A stretch of 64,000 nt of DNA from Sambucus nigra (lineage: Eukaryota; Streptophyta; Magnoliopsida; Dipsacales; Adoxaceae), in assembly GCA_949130495.1 (NCBI GenBank), contig OX422222.1, positions 276,696,109 through 276,760,108 of the forward strand, written 5' to 3'. Shown here one piece after another: positions 24,302 through 37,290 of the stretch. Each line of letters starts with the position of its first letter. The first letter of the stretch is position 1. The notes beneath the pieces are model-generated. The model ran no database searches and was not told where the DNA came from. It saw only the letters and a program-made list of their open reading frames with translations. Position numbers and translations under genes: made by a program.

Positions 24302-27300
24302 TTTAGGCTCTGGTTGGTTCTCGTACACATAAAAAGTCAAAAACAAATCTAGTCAAATGATATGGTTGAAAAGGAGGTTTTTATGAATTTTGAGGCCAAG
24401 TAATACACCATATTTTCGTCCGAATTTTTTGTCCCAAAACATTCCACCTTCGAATCATTGATTCACTAAAGTCAACGAGGTCATGAAAATAACCAGAAAA
24501 CTTTACACTTTTGAGCTTTGCATACAATTTTATGTCAATGAAATTTCAATTCACTGTAACGAGTCAAGAGAGGTTTTTTTAGAATAGTTAAACTTAAAAC
24601 CAAGTCTTATAAATATAAAATATGATCTTTTTAATTTTATATTATACCCAAAAATTATGTCATATTTATATGGAAAATCTCAAAAATAAAGCCTCAAACA
24701 CACATACAAGTTTAACACATTTTCCAATTTAAGAAATTTCAATTTTAGTTAAGTTAAACCATGGGTGTGCTATGTCATCTAATTCATTTAATTTTATGAT
24801 AAAGTGGTATTCATAAGGGTCTGATCATGAAAAATGTCGGGATGAACATGAATAAGTCTGGTGATTATATCTTGATGTGAAGTTTTACTAAAATGACCTC
24901 AAGGGCTCTGACTCAAAGTGTGTTTTGGTCAAAGGAACTAATACAACCAAATGTGTTGGTGCACATGAGTAAACATATACTCTTACAATATCCTCATTTG
25001 TCTTCTCAATGAAAAAAATATATGGATAAAAACATTAAAAAAAATTGAATCAAATATATCACCCATGTCATGACATTGCAAGGCATAAAGACACAATGCG
25101 ATGAATCACAAGAGATTACTCAACCATTTAAAACTCTTGAAATATGATTCCCCTCAAGTACTAGAAAAAAAATTAAGATATTAATGTATAATTAAATGAC
25201 AGTGAATCATAAACAATAATATGAATACATAATATAACAATATAAATCTTTCATCAAATCACTAAAGAATATGTACCGAGTTTAAACTAAAATCTCTATA
25301 AGATACGGTATATAAACTTAAGGTCGCAAGTTTATTCTTTCACTATTTCAGTTACACACAAACTATTTTATAATGTCGTATTCTGATACTCCTTTTTTTT
25401 TTATTAAACCTTCTCCCCATTTTCAATAAACGAAGATATTTCCCCTTTATAGGAAAATATCTCTCTCCCCATTTTTAACATGGAAGCGAGAAAGGGAAAA
25501 TTAATTAAAGCAAGAAATAGTGTCATTAGAAATGTTTCATAAAGAACTGAACTGGAAAAAGATCATTCGAATTACTGAAATAAACATGCCACGGTATATA
25601 ATTAAGATAAAAGTTATAATATATTATTAGCCAAAGGTAACAAGATGCAAGGCATCAATAATAATTATGATATGAGTAATGACCAAATATATATCACAAA
25701 ATGTTAAAATCTACTCCCACGTATTCAATACTCCCCAACATATTATAGAATAAATTTTTTCCCCTAATAAGTACAGTGTAAGATGTACAACTTAAGAAAC
25801 ATATCTTTTCTCCCTCTATACAACGGTTATTTCAATTTTATCTTAAAGTGATTAGCCTCCTTAATTAAATTCTCTATCTTTATTAAGTAAAAAAGGTTGA
25901 TAATATTAAGAAAATAAACCAATAAGGACACAAGAAAAGCAATTATAAGAAACAAATAGAGAAAACATGGTTAGAGTATAACAATAATTTATGTATGACA
26001 ATAAGCAAAAGGATATGATAGTAATCCAGAATATTAATAACATGGTATATTATACAAAGGTATAATTGATCAATAATGTTATAACAAGACTAATATATAC
26101 AAACCATTATTATGATTTTAGCATAAACGCTCAAAATTTACTCAATATTAATATAATCACAACGAGCAAGGAGAATAGGATTAAAAAATATACTAGATGA
26201 TATGTAAACCATTAGTTTAGATATTTGATTGCAGATCCTAATCTCATAGAGAAAAATCATAGTCCTAGATAGTAAATGATTAACCATAACAAGGAAAGTA
26301 TTTATAAAACACATCTAAGAACCTAAGATCAATTCAGAGATCATAAATCATCCAAAGGTCAAGCATGAATACTACAATGAAAAGAAACCACCAAGGATAT
26401 AGGATACAACAAATTGTCCTAGCATCCTAAAAATTAAATCATCAAGACAAAGATGATCAAAGAAAAATATTGCAATAACTTTTTCAAAGGTGCAACAAAA
26501 GTAAACAAGTAATCATAGAACTCCGGTATATTATTCCACACATAGAGATAATAATATTAACATGAATATCAATTTTACATTAGTATCAATGTCAAATTAG
26601 TACCACATACTCTAAAGACATGGATAAACAACATCAAGCTTAATGTAAATTAAGACTAAAATAAATCAATGATACACCAAAACAAATTATCACATGTAAA
26701 GATGTGATATCCCCAATTAGGCACAACGTTCCCTTTTCAGATATGAAACTCTAAGTATATGATACACCAAGGTGAACATAAAGAATTATAGAATATGAAC
26801 TATCAACACAGTAAGGTAATTTCACAATATACCACATGGGGTATATGAGAATAAGATGCAAATCAAAAGATTCCAATTTGATTTCTAGCAACTTTTCTCT
26901 ATAAAGAGTTTTACAAGAAGATACAAGAATTTTTTTCAATAACATAACAACTCTTAGACAAATGTTAAAAAAAATAGTATTTATAAAAGTCTAATAACAT
27001 GAAGATATCACTAACTAATAATGTAATACCATATATCATTTGTGAAAGAAATGAACACCATTAAAATAAAGATTCAAGATCGAGTTCAATTAAGATTTAT
27101 GAAAAATGAACACCATTACAAGACACAAATGTTGGACTCAAGTGAAATTTCTAACACCCTTTTAAAATTATATTCAATTACCAATTTTTTCTATCCCTCC
27201 CCCCCCCTCCCCCCCCCCCCCCCTCCCCCCCCAAAAAAAAAAAATGAGCTATTTTTGTGGTTTTTTTTTGTCTCATATCCTTCATGTTACTCAATTTTGG

Positions 27301-28857
27301 ATAGATAGAAATATTTAAGACATCAATTTTAGTCAAATTTCTTTTGCATGTAGAAAATTTCACTCCAAACAAAAAATAACGAGGCATATCCAATAAAGTT
27401 AGCATGAGGAATGACATAAAAAAAACTTTGTTATCCTAAAAACTTCGATGGATCACGTTTCAGAAAGTAAGCAAAAAGAACAAGATTCAAATAATGAATT
27501 TAAGGTTCCAATCACGATAATTTTTCGATCTTATAGGTGATCTGATTTAAAACAATAATTAGATGAAGATGTTCATGTCGTTGCCATTACTAGGCCTCCA
27601 AATCCATCCTTATATGTGAAAAGTCTTAGATGTTCTATTATATGATCCACCCAAAGCAATCCATGTGTATGGGCACTTTCGAAGATGAGATATTGGTGAA
27701 ATGTGAGATAAATCACTTTCTCTCTCCTCATCACTTCAAAAAATCATGAATAGCATTTTTAATATCCTTATTTAACCCCTGAGAATGTCTTATGCTGCTT
27801 AAACTCCTTCCCTTGACCCATATAAATGGGTACAAGAAGTGGGCCTAGGCCAGTTACATTTTTAGAAAGTTTTGGTCTTGTTGCTTGGTAAATAAACTAT
27901 ACTAGGGATCTAAGACAAATAATTAAATTAGCGTCCAAACAAAAATATGAAAATCACATGTTACTTCCCATATCCATTTAATTATAATTAATTCTACTAA
28001 ATAATTATAATTGTGCTATAATTTAATTATCTCAAAATGAGTCATATAATAAGGCCTTGTTTAAAAAGTTTGATAGTGCATAATATGATTCCCAGTGTAA
28101 AGCACAAAATACCCAATTAGGAAAATTCGATTTTCTTCTAATCAATTTTAACAACGTCTTATCTATTTCTTGATCTCAAAACCAACTTATTTGATACTTT
28201 ACCAGATTATAAAATCCATCGTCTGGGTTTAATGGTATAATCCAAACTTGTAAGTATATTAAAATTGTATCACAATCTCTAATATCTCCCATATGTGAAT
28301 TCCGCCAAAATATTATCTCACTATAACCACATAATGATTGCCCAACTTGCGGAGATTTAGAATCAATAAATTAAATCCTACCCATAACAATCAAAGAAAT
28401 AATTGAGTGAATATTCCAATCCTGCCTTTATAAAATATATAGAATTGTGAAAATTTAATATTTTTAACACCTAGACTTGAATGTTACACTTAGTCATGTT
28501 CAAAATATTCCTAATGTCCCGGTAAAAACATCTTTGGACTATCAAACAAGTTTTCGAACCATTAGATAGGTTCCCATAGTCAAGATAAACTACTATGATT
28601 ATACATACAGCTTCACCGATAGGATGTCAACTATGTGTCTATGTTGTGAATTGTTCGATTGAACTAGTCTTTTATCGTGACACTAAAATCCTTGTCACAG
28701 TCTTGTCACGATCAATGAACGTGATAAAACTATAACCCCAAAAAAATAATTGATGGGCAATAGCTACTTCCTAGTAGCAAACTTCCTTTAAAAATCACTT
28801 GTTTTTGTTCAAACCAAGTAGCAACACCAATCATAATGTAATGATGAAATAGAAAAA
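24302..28857. other. 4.5 kb of AT-rich DNA, no gene recognised
   Basis: Between element 3 and the TIR transposon at 28858 I see no coding run with recognisable motifs, no long direct or inverted repeats and no RNA gene. The short open frames have biased, low-complexity translations. One C/A homopolymer block is listed separately. It may be a mixture of very old transposon remains. Confidence 0.6.
27195..27244. repeat. C-rich tract followed by A12
   Basis: A run of almost only C (27195-27232, with single T interruptions) is followed directly by 12 A (27233-27244). A C15-A16 junction of the same kind occurs at 61179-61209. Confidence 0.95.
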
Positions 28858-29743
28858 GGGTAAATTTTACTTTAATACATTACTAATTGTCAATTTTAGA
28901 CTTAAATACAATTTTAATTAAAAATTAGACTTTAGTACAAAACATTAGAAAATCGATTTGACTTAACTGACACGTGGCATATGAAATTAAAAGTAATTAA
29001 AAACCTAAATAAATAGAAAAATAAAAATAAAATTCATTGCAATTTCAAAAAAAACAAAACAAAAAACACAAAGAAAAAAGAAAAAGGTTCATCTTTAACT
29101 CTGCCCCCAACTCCCACCCGGTTCTACCTCCGCCCACCACCCCCATGCCCCATCCACAAATTATGAAAACCCCTGACCGTTTCCTTGCCCCCATCCCCCA
29201 CCTCTTGAAAACAACCTAACCCTATGAACTCTAACCACTACCTGCTTTGCTCACCCACACTGGCAAAAATCAAAAATCTGCCTCCACCCTTACCTCCTCT
29301 TCCTCCTCCAACCACCAACTTCTCAATTTGAAACCAAAGTTGAAAACACCTCTAACAGATCCACTCCTCAAGAACACCTTTAAAATCGTTTGATTGGAAT
29401 TCTGAAATCGTCACTTTTGTTAAGAGAAATAAGGTGGTTCGGGTGGTGGGTGTACAAACTGGTGTTTTCAGTGGTCATGGGGAAGGGGTTGAGGTTGAGT
29501 GGTTGTGGGAGGTGGTTTTTTGGGTGGATCGGGTGGTTATGGGTGGTGGTCTCGGATTTGAGTACTGTAAGTGGTGGGGATGGAAGTGGGAGGTGGTCTC
29601 CGATTTGGGTTTTCTAGTAATTATTTTTCGATTTTTTAAAATTAAAATGCATTTCCTTTTGAGTTTAATATTTTATTTTATTTTATTAAATATTTTGAAT
29701 TGTTTTAATCGAATTTTTACATATCGGTTAAGTTTAACAGGAC

Positions 29744-30319
29744 TGTTGATGTAAAAAACTAGATTGCTCTAATTATTCAATCACAGATAAATAAATAAGA
29801 CAAAGATTTTTAAAGTGGTTTGGCTAGGAATAAAGCCTACATCCACTGTTATGTTATTGCTGAGTGTTTGCAGAATTCTTGATTACAATTTCTCTCCAGA
29901 AATTCCGGTCCCCTTGAATGGGGTTGATACATGGTATTTATAGCCCTTAGGCTGTACATGAAAGGTCCGATACATTAAATGAAATACATATGAAAGGGTA
30001 AAACATTTAATGCAACGTGTGCGTCAAGAATATAAACACATTAAATGAACAGCTGAACGGTTGTCTGTTTAATGATACGGCCGAGATGCAGCTCGGACCG
30101 CCTTAGTTGCCCTTTGATCAATAGTTCCTCGGAGCGCATGTAGTATCTCGGTTCCTCGGAGCACATGTAATATCTCGGTTCCTCGGAGCGCCTGTAGTAT
30201 CTCGGAGAAAATGTGTAATGGTTGAAGGAATGAGCTTCCTCGTTGTTATTGTGCCAGGTAGGTTGACACGTGTCTTCATATTATTCGTCCATATCAGCAT
30301 ATTAATTTTGGTATCAACA
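29744..30319 (-). repeat. 3' LTR of the Tat element (576 bp)
   Basis: It differs from the other LTR only at 29821, 29968, 30015 and 30059. It contains three tandem 27-bp units at 30124-30204 (each starting GTTCCTCGGAGC and ending TATCTCG). Confidence 0.97.
30124..30204. repeat. three tandem 27-bp units in the Tat LTR
   Basis: Units at 30124-30150, 30151-30177 and 30178-30204 differ at one to three positions from each other. The other LTR has the same three units at 42341-42421. Their place in the LTR suggests enhancer-like repeats, which is inference. Confidence 0.95.
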
Positions 30320-30331
30320 GAAGCCCCCAAT
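30320..30331 (-). other. polypurine tract of the Tat element
   Basis: On the minus strand ATTGGGGGCTTC lies directly before the 3' LTR start. The G run is the plausible plus-strand primer. Confidence 0.75.
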
Positions 30332-30745
30332 GTTTCATATTTCGAACTTTGAGGAGTATGGGACATTCTTTCTCGGTATATGGTGATATTAAATGACTTT
30401 CCTGGGTTTCAGGAACATTGTATTCAAATTTCCTTCTTATTTCGCAGCTTCCGCCTTTATTTTGAATTTTTTTTTATAAGCGCTTCGATCTCCGTGCAGT
30501 TTTTGTCCTTTTAGCCGCCGGAAGTTCAGTAGTTTCTTTTTGGTAATCATTTCTTTCGCCGCTTCCCAATGCAGAATATTTAAACTTCTTAGGTAACCAT
30601 ACCGTCTTCTACGTTTTCCACTTTTCTGCATTCAAGCTTTCTATTTTCTCCTTCTCTCTTGTGCGTTCATCCTTGTTTTCGTTCGTTGTCAACGTTCGTC
30701 CTTTCTTCCTGTAAGATCTTTTTCCTTTCTTCTCTTTTATTCAGT

Positions 30746-33700
30746 ATGGTTTATATTGTGGAGTCTGTTGAGAAATTTCGTTCTGATTTTTCCATTCCTT
30801 CGTGGGTAACTCTAGAGGTTCTTTCTGAGCCTTTAGATTACTTTCGATTGGCTGAGGGACATTGGTTCCCCAGTCTTTTTATTGCTGAATGTGGATTTTC
30901 TTTTCCACCAAACCCATTGTGTCTTGAGTTTTGTCAGTATTTCGATCTTGTCCCTGCAAGAATAGCCCCCAATTCATGGAGAATAATTAACGGGGTGCAC
31001 AAATTAAATCTAACTCATGGGACTCGTATTGGGATCCCTGAAATTATGTATTGCTATAAATGGGCTACTCTATATAATATTTATTATTTAAAAACTAGGT
31101 TTCTGAATAGGGCTCTTGTAGTTAACCTCCCTAACTCAAATAGAGATTATTTTGAGCATGGGTTGATCATAAAAAATTGGCAATATGCCCCTTTAACTGG
31201 AGATGAAGTATACAACGGTCCCAGATGCCCCCCATATGGCAATGGGATAGGTTTATTTTTCATTTTATTTTACTTATGAAATTATGCTTTCATCATGTTT
31301 GACAAAATGTATGATTGATATCTTGTTATGTATTTATTTGCAGTTGATAGCAAAAGAAAAACTCCAAAGGAATCAGAAGTTAATATCAAGCATCTGAAAC
31401 TTATCTGGGGTTTGCATAAGAACATTGCAGACGAGCATATTAGGTCTGCATCATATTTTGCTACAGTATAAGAGTTACACAACCTCTTATACTGCTCGCC
31501 CTGTTGAGCCAGCTTCCACTCCAGAGGACTCTTCTTCAGATTCTCATCTTCCTTTAAGTCAAAGGATGGGTAAGAAAAGAGCTCCTCCTGCTCTCTTTGA
31601 TGATATTACCTCTGTTGCTGGGGCCAATAAAAGCAAAGCTGATGTCCCTGAGGGGACTAAGAAAGTGGATGCTGCAGCCTCCAAAACTATCGAGAAGCCC
31701 CCAGTGGCTCCGAGCAAGAAAATTGCTCCTGTTGAGATAATTTCTATCTCCCCGACCAAGAGTTCTTCCTTGGTTGAAGTTGCTGATGTTCCATTGAAGA
31801 GGTTGAGGAAGTCATCCTCAATCAATTTGGCTGAAACTGCCTCCACACTGCCAGCTGGTGGTGTTGGTGTTCCCACTATTATCCCTCCGAGCTCTGCAAT
31901 GAGCTCGGTGAAAACTTGGATCATTCCCGAAGTCCAGGGAATTGATGAAAAAATTCCTAGGGATACATTGACATCCCTGGCTACACGTCACCTTGCTTCG
32001 GTAAATTTCTCACCTTCTGAATTTCTTTCTTTCTCTGAATGCTTGCATTTTTGTACTGATTTACTGTCTTTCTCATTTTTCAGCTGGTGAACTGTATTAA
32101 TAATATTGTGAAGAAGGATGAAGCTATTAAAGCTTCAAGCTCCTCGTCAGGTGTAGAGGATGCTTTATTGGGTTTGACCCAATCTCTGAAAGAATCTCGC
32201 CAGCAGTACAATGAGGACAAGACTGCTTGGGAGAAGAAGTTATCTGCAGTTGAGGCCGAGAAGGTAAAAATGGTTGAGACCTCCAAGATTTTGGAGAATA
32301 AAGTGAAAGATTTGGAGGTAGAACATCAGAAGTATGATGTCAAGCTCAAGAACTTGGGAGAGCTTGAAGATAAGTTGAAGAAGGCAGAGGAGAAATTGTC
32401 TGCCCTGCAAGATATCAAGGTCCAAAAAGAAAAATTGGATGTAAAGCTCTCCTCGGAGAAATTAAAGAGAAAGGTTGTCGTTAAAAAATCTTTCAGCACT
32501 GGCTGGGAGAAAGGATGGGATAAAGGGATTGTTGCCATGACATCCCAAGTCCAATATGGGAAGTTGAAATACTTCCATGATGGTTGGGTAGCTGCTCTGC
32601 AAGAGTTGAAGGTCAAAGACGATTCTGATCTATTCCATCGACATCTCCCTGGTCCTCCTCCAGCAATTGTGGAAGAAGAAGAAGATGAGCCTGTTTCTGA
32701 CGAATCTTCTATAGCCATGGGTGATCAGGTCTCTGCCTCTCAACCATCTGCCACCGAGGACATTTCTTCCATGCCTCCTCCTCCTGAGAAGATTCTTGTC
32801 GATCAAGTCGCTGTTACTACCGAGCAACCAAGCTCCTCGTCCCAGCCTCTCGAGAAAGTCTTGGGGGACAAGGAAAAGGTGTGAAGTTGTTCGGTATCAT
32901 TTCTATATTTCATTACTTGTAATCGAACAATTGTAACCTTTTGATGATCTAATAAAATACATCTTCATTCCTCTTCATTGTTGATACTCTGTCTGCTTTT
33001 ATTTATTAACTCCTGCTTTTCTCTTCTTTATTAGTTTTTGGCCAGAATGGAATTGATATCTGCTCCTGATACCGAATTGATGCAACAATGCAATGGATAT
33101 TATAAAGCTGGTCATACAGACCTAAGTGTATCAGAGATTGTCGACATTCTTGGCCATGATGCCTCAGAACAAGCTGTTGAGGCTTACCGGTATCTGAAGG
33201 ATCTACTTGATAGATCTGTGGCCAATAATGTGGCATACTATGAATTGATCAAGGAACTTCATGGTACCATAGAGGATCTTCAAAATCAACACAATGCATC
33301 GATGGCTTCGTTGCACAAGGATTATGAAAATAGATATCAGCAGCTCTCTTCTGAAACAGGCCATAAAAAGATTATTGCTGGATATGATATTAGGGAAAGG
33401 ACCCAAAAAGGTGAAGTTGAAGCTTGCAGGCAGATTGCCGAGATCCTGGAGCAAGAAAATAATAATCTGCAGAAAAAATTGGCTCAATATGAATCTGCTG
33501 CCTCATCTTCCACTGCATTAGTACCAGTTACTGATGAAGGTTTCTCGTTCTTAGAAGTTGAAAACGCCAAATTAAGGCAAGTGCTGGATGACTTGAGAAA
33601 GTCTGTTATTCCTGTGACTGCTCAGGGACGAGGAAGAGGTTCTCGAGGACGAGGAAGAACTGTCGAGGAGCAAAGTTCTCCAGTTGCTTCTCGGAGCCGA

Positions 33701-34366
33701 TCAAGAGTTCTTAGTCGCAACGTTGAAGAGGCTCGCACCCAATATACTCTGGAAACTCAAGCGTTCCAACTGAATGCTAAGGATCGTGCTCTGTCTGAAT
33801 TGTCCAAATAAAACTTATCTTTAGAAGATCAACTGGCTGCGACAAATTCTGCTCTTCATACTAAGGATCTTTTTGCCAAAAACCTTCTCGAGCAATTGGA
33901 TAGATTAACCTTTCAATTTCATAAACAACCCAGGGAATTCTGGATGGCAGGATATAATGAAGCTCTTGTTCATCTGGATGCTCGTATTGAACATGCCAAC
34001 AATGAAGGTTACAAGCAGGGATGGTTGAATGCACTGGGTGTGTTAAAATTGGAGCGAGGGCATTTTTTATGGGATTATCATGCTCCAGGGTTACTAGACT
34101 TGCCTGTACCACCTTTCAAATTGGACATGGCATGGATCCCAGCTCGTTCCATTCCCCGTAGCTTGATTTCAAAGTACCTCGGTGATTATAGCCTTCATTC
34201 TCAGGTGGAATTGTCTCGTCCTGAGCATCTCTTGGATACACCTTCTGTGATGAACGTCAGAATGCTCAGGGATGTTAATTTCATTAATTCTCCTCTTTTC
34301 CTAGAGGATCCTCCTGTTGGCGAGGAGCCTGTTTCAAAAAATAAAGGAAAGAAACCAATAGAATAG
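30746..34366 (+). pseudogene. antisense additional gene of the Tat element, four exons (gypsy-type PF04195-like N-terminus, coiled coils)
   Basis: Proposed exons: 30746-31248, 31344-32000, 32084-32878 and 33035-34366. The introns start GT and end AG (for example GTAAATTTCT...TTTTTCAG at 32001-32083), and splicing keeps the frame at each junction. The ATG at 30746 (MVYIVESVEKFRSDF) opens a domain with HWFPSLFIAECGFSFPPNPL and FDLVPARIAPNSWRII, resembling the family called putative gypsy-type transposon protein (PF04195). Exon 2 is Ser/Pro-rich. Exons 3 and 4 carry long coiled coils, each followed by a GW..G...W..AL..L module (residues near 32500-32650 and 33935-34120), and an RGRGSRGRGR patch sits near 33625. 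Two defects are visible: a one-base frameshift near 31465 and a TAA at 33809-33811. Together the exons would give roughly 1,090 codons. The function of such proteins is unknown. Confidence 0.75.
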
Positions 34367-35739
34367 GTTTTCAATGTAACAGTTAGTACATTCATGTAAC
34401 TTATAATTTATTCTGGATTTTTAATGAAAAGACTTTCATTTTCTGTTTGCCAATTTTGCTATTGTCTTGTGCTTATCAAACACCTTTATATTTGTGCATA
34501 TGTATCTATGTATCTATTAAAAAGATAACAATATTGTGCTGTCCATCAACCAACTTAATTATAAAAAGTTACAAGTATCAAGGTTGTTCAATCACTTAAT
34601 AATAAAGTAATGAGTATAAACTGTTCAAACTGTTTCCAACCAACCAAGGTGGATAAATAATGTTTGTCGACCAACTACAGTTGATGGGTTTTTATCCTCG
34701 ACCAGCTATACTTGGTTCAATTTCAAATATAAAAATGTGTCCGACCAACTAAGGTCAATAATTTGTCCTCGTCGACCAACTACAGTTAGTGGGTCTTTAT
34801 CCCCGACCAACTATACTTGGTGTATTTTGGAATATATTTTTATCTTATCAACCGTAGTTGATCATGCTGGTGTACACCTCCTAACCAAAGGAGTAGTAGT
34901 GGTTCTTTCGAACTTTTTGGCTCATTCGAGCTGTCCACTAGATATCCTACCAACCGTAGTTAGTCACACTAGTGTCGTCTCCTCTCTTGGATACACCTTC
35001 TGTGATGAACGTCAGAATGCTCAGGGATGTTAATTTCATTAATTCTACTCTTTGCCTAGAGGATCCTCCTGCTGGCGAGGAGCCTGTTTCAAAAAATAAA
35101 GGAAAGAAACCAATAGAATAGGTTTTCAATGTAACAGTTAGTACATTCATGTAACTTATAATTTATTCTGGATTTTTAATGAAAAGACTTTCATTTTTTG
35201 TTTGCCAATTTTGCTATTATCTTGTGCTTATCAAACACTTTTATATTTGTGCATATGTATCTATGTATCTATTAAAAAGATAACAATATTGTGTTGTCCA
35301 TCAACCAACTTAATTATAAAAAGTTACAAGTATCAAGGTTGTTCAATCACTTAATAATAAAGTAATGAGTATAAACTGTTCAAACTGTTTCCAACCAACC
35401 AAGGTGGATAAATAATGTTTGTCGACCAACTACAGTTGATGGGTTTTTATCCTCGACCAGCTATACTTGGTTCAATTTCAAATATAAAAATGTGTCCGAC
35501 CAACTAAGGTCAATAATTTGTCCTCGTCGACCAACTACAGTTAGTGGGTCTTTATCCCCGACCAACTATACTTGGTGTATTTTGGAATATATTTTTATAT
35601 TATCAACCGTAGTTGATCATGCTGGTGTACACCTCCTAACCAAAGGAGTAGTAGTGGTTCTTTCGAACTTTTTGGCTCATTCGAGCTGTCCACTAGATAT
35701 CCTACCAACCGTAGTTGGTCACACTAGTGTCGTCTCCTA
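34230..35739. repeat. 755-bp tandem duplication covering the end of the antisense gene
   Basis: Unit 1 (34230-34984) and unit 2 (34985-35739) both start TCTTGGATACACC and are nearly identical, with roughly 8-10 differences. Each includes the last codons of the antisense gene, its 3' flank with a likely polyadenylation region, and a series of ACCAAC...GTTGGT half-palindromes. Unit 2 carries a second, headless copy of the gene's final 35 or so codons. Confidence 0.95.
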
Positions 35740-35893
35740 ACCAAAGGAGTATTTTTTTTTGGCTCCTTAGAGCTTTTGGCTCCTTAGAGCGCCTCCTAAC
35801 CAAAGGAGTATTTTTTTTGGCTCCTTAGAGCGCCTCCTAACCAAAGGAGTATTTTTTGGCTCCTTAGAGCTTTTGGCTCCTTAGAGCGCCTTT
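35733..35893. repeat. compound tandem repeat CTCCTAACCAAAGGAG / GGCTCCTTAGAGC
   Basis: Three copies of CTCCTAACCAAAGGAG (a hairpin-forming word) alternate with T runs and five copies of GGCTCCTTAGAGC. The array ends at the 3' edge of the second 755-bp unit, where the convergent pol and antisense transcripts would meet. Confidence 0.9.
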
Positions 35894-36002
35894 TTGTGCG
35901 TAGTGTATTACACTAGTATTCCACGAAAAACTTTCAACCAGAAAGAAAATGGCGAAACATCCTCGCTTTATTCATAATGAAGGAAATGCTTTACATTTTA
36001 CA

Positions 36003-37290
36003 TTACTGATAATACTTTCGTAGGTGTTCAGCATTCCACGCATTCTTAAATTCTTCTCCCTCTAGAGTTGCTATTTTGTAAGTTCTTGGACGAACAACCT
36101 CTGTAACTCGGTAAGGTCCACGTCAGTTTGCTTCCAACTTATTTTGCTTCTGAATGACTTTCTTTAGCACATAATCCCCTTCTTTTAAATCACATTTCTT
36201 CACCCTTTTGTTGTAGAACAGAGCTGTACGTTGTTGGTAAGCAGCATTCCTAATGGCTGCCTCTTCTCTAACCTCCTCGAGCATATCCAAATCCAGTCTT
36301 CTCATCAAATCGCTGACTGGGGAGTTGAAATTCAGCACTCTATGAGTTAGGAGACCCAACTCGGCAGGTATCACAGCTTCACTTCCAAATGCTAACATAT
36401 ATGGTGATTCTCCAGTTGCTGCTCGGGGAGTTGTTCGGTAAGCCCATAGTACTGATTGGAGCTCATTAATCCAATTTGCTTTAGCTTCACTTAACCTCTT
36501 CTTCAAACCATTTAGTAACGTTCTGTTCGTCACTTCAGTCTGTCCATTGCTCTGGGGATGGCCTGGTGCTGAATGATACTTCAAAATGTTTAACTGATGA
36601 CAATAGGCAGCAAATTCTTCATTATCGAATTGTGTTCCATGGTCTGTGATGAAAGCATGGGGGAGACCATATCGACAAATGATGTTCTTCCAAATGAACT
36701 GATATACCTTCTCGTACGTCATATCAATTAGTGGTTCAGCTTCCACCCACTTAGTAAAATAATCTACTGCCACGACGAGATACTTGAACCTTCCTCGGGT
36801 CGTCGGCAATGGTCCAACCAGATTAACTCCCCACATGGAAAATGGCCAAGGTGAAGTTATGGGTGTCAACAATGCTTGTGGAGTTCTTCGGATGGAGGAA
36901 AAACGTTGGCACTTGTCACACTTCTTAGCATAGGCTATACAGTCAGCCCTCATCGTCGGCCAGTAATATCCCTGTGTCATTACCCTTTGCAAAAGTGTCC
37001 GACCTGCTACATGAGATCCACAAGATCCTTCATGGATTTCTTTAATCAATTCTTTGACTTCTGATGGATGCACACATCTCTGCAAACCTGCCATAATTCC
37101 TCGTCTATACAAAACACCATTAGTTAACGCATACCGAGCAACTTTATACTTCAATTTCTTGGCGGCTAGTTTGTCCTCCGGTAATTCTCCTTCTTCAATG
37201 TATGCCCTGATAGGATCCATCCAAGATGATCCTAAATCAAGGGTAATAATCTTCACCGTCAGATCTCCTTCTATGCTCCGACTTTCTAAT
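36003..37290 (-). pseudogene. integrase of the Tat element
   Basis: The zinc finger is readable (EIHEGSCGSHVAGRTLLQRV then CDKCQRF). The catalytic core includes MWGVNLVGPLPTT, AVDYFTKWVEAEPL, FITDHGTQFDNEEF and SNGQTEVTNRTLLN. The second Asp and the Glu of the D-D-E triad are present, but the first position is Asn (WGVN where the family has WG.D), from an AAT codon at about 36824. The frame continues to 36123, where a TGA interrupts EAN-RGPYRVTEVV, and the conserved end NAEHLRKYYQ finishes at the TAA at 36003-36005. No chromodomain follows, as expected for Tat. Integration activity from this copy is unlikely. Confidence 0.93.

Noticed and set aside
27042..27417. Overlapping frames with Pro and Gly runs
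   Set aside because: They derive from the C-rich/A homopolymer block on the two strands.
29390..29754. Gly/Trp/Val-rich plus-strand frames as a gene
   Set aside because: They come from the G-rich arm of the TIR element. The composition is low-complexity and no domain is visible.
31559..32718. Minus-strand frames opposite the antisense gene
   Set aside because: They are shadows of the plus-strand exons, which carry the splice signals and coiled-coil pattern. The minus translations show no motif.
34230..35893. CRISPR-like array
   Set aside because: The repeats are tandem duplications without regular unique spacers, inside a plant retrotransposon.
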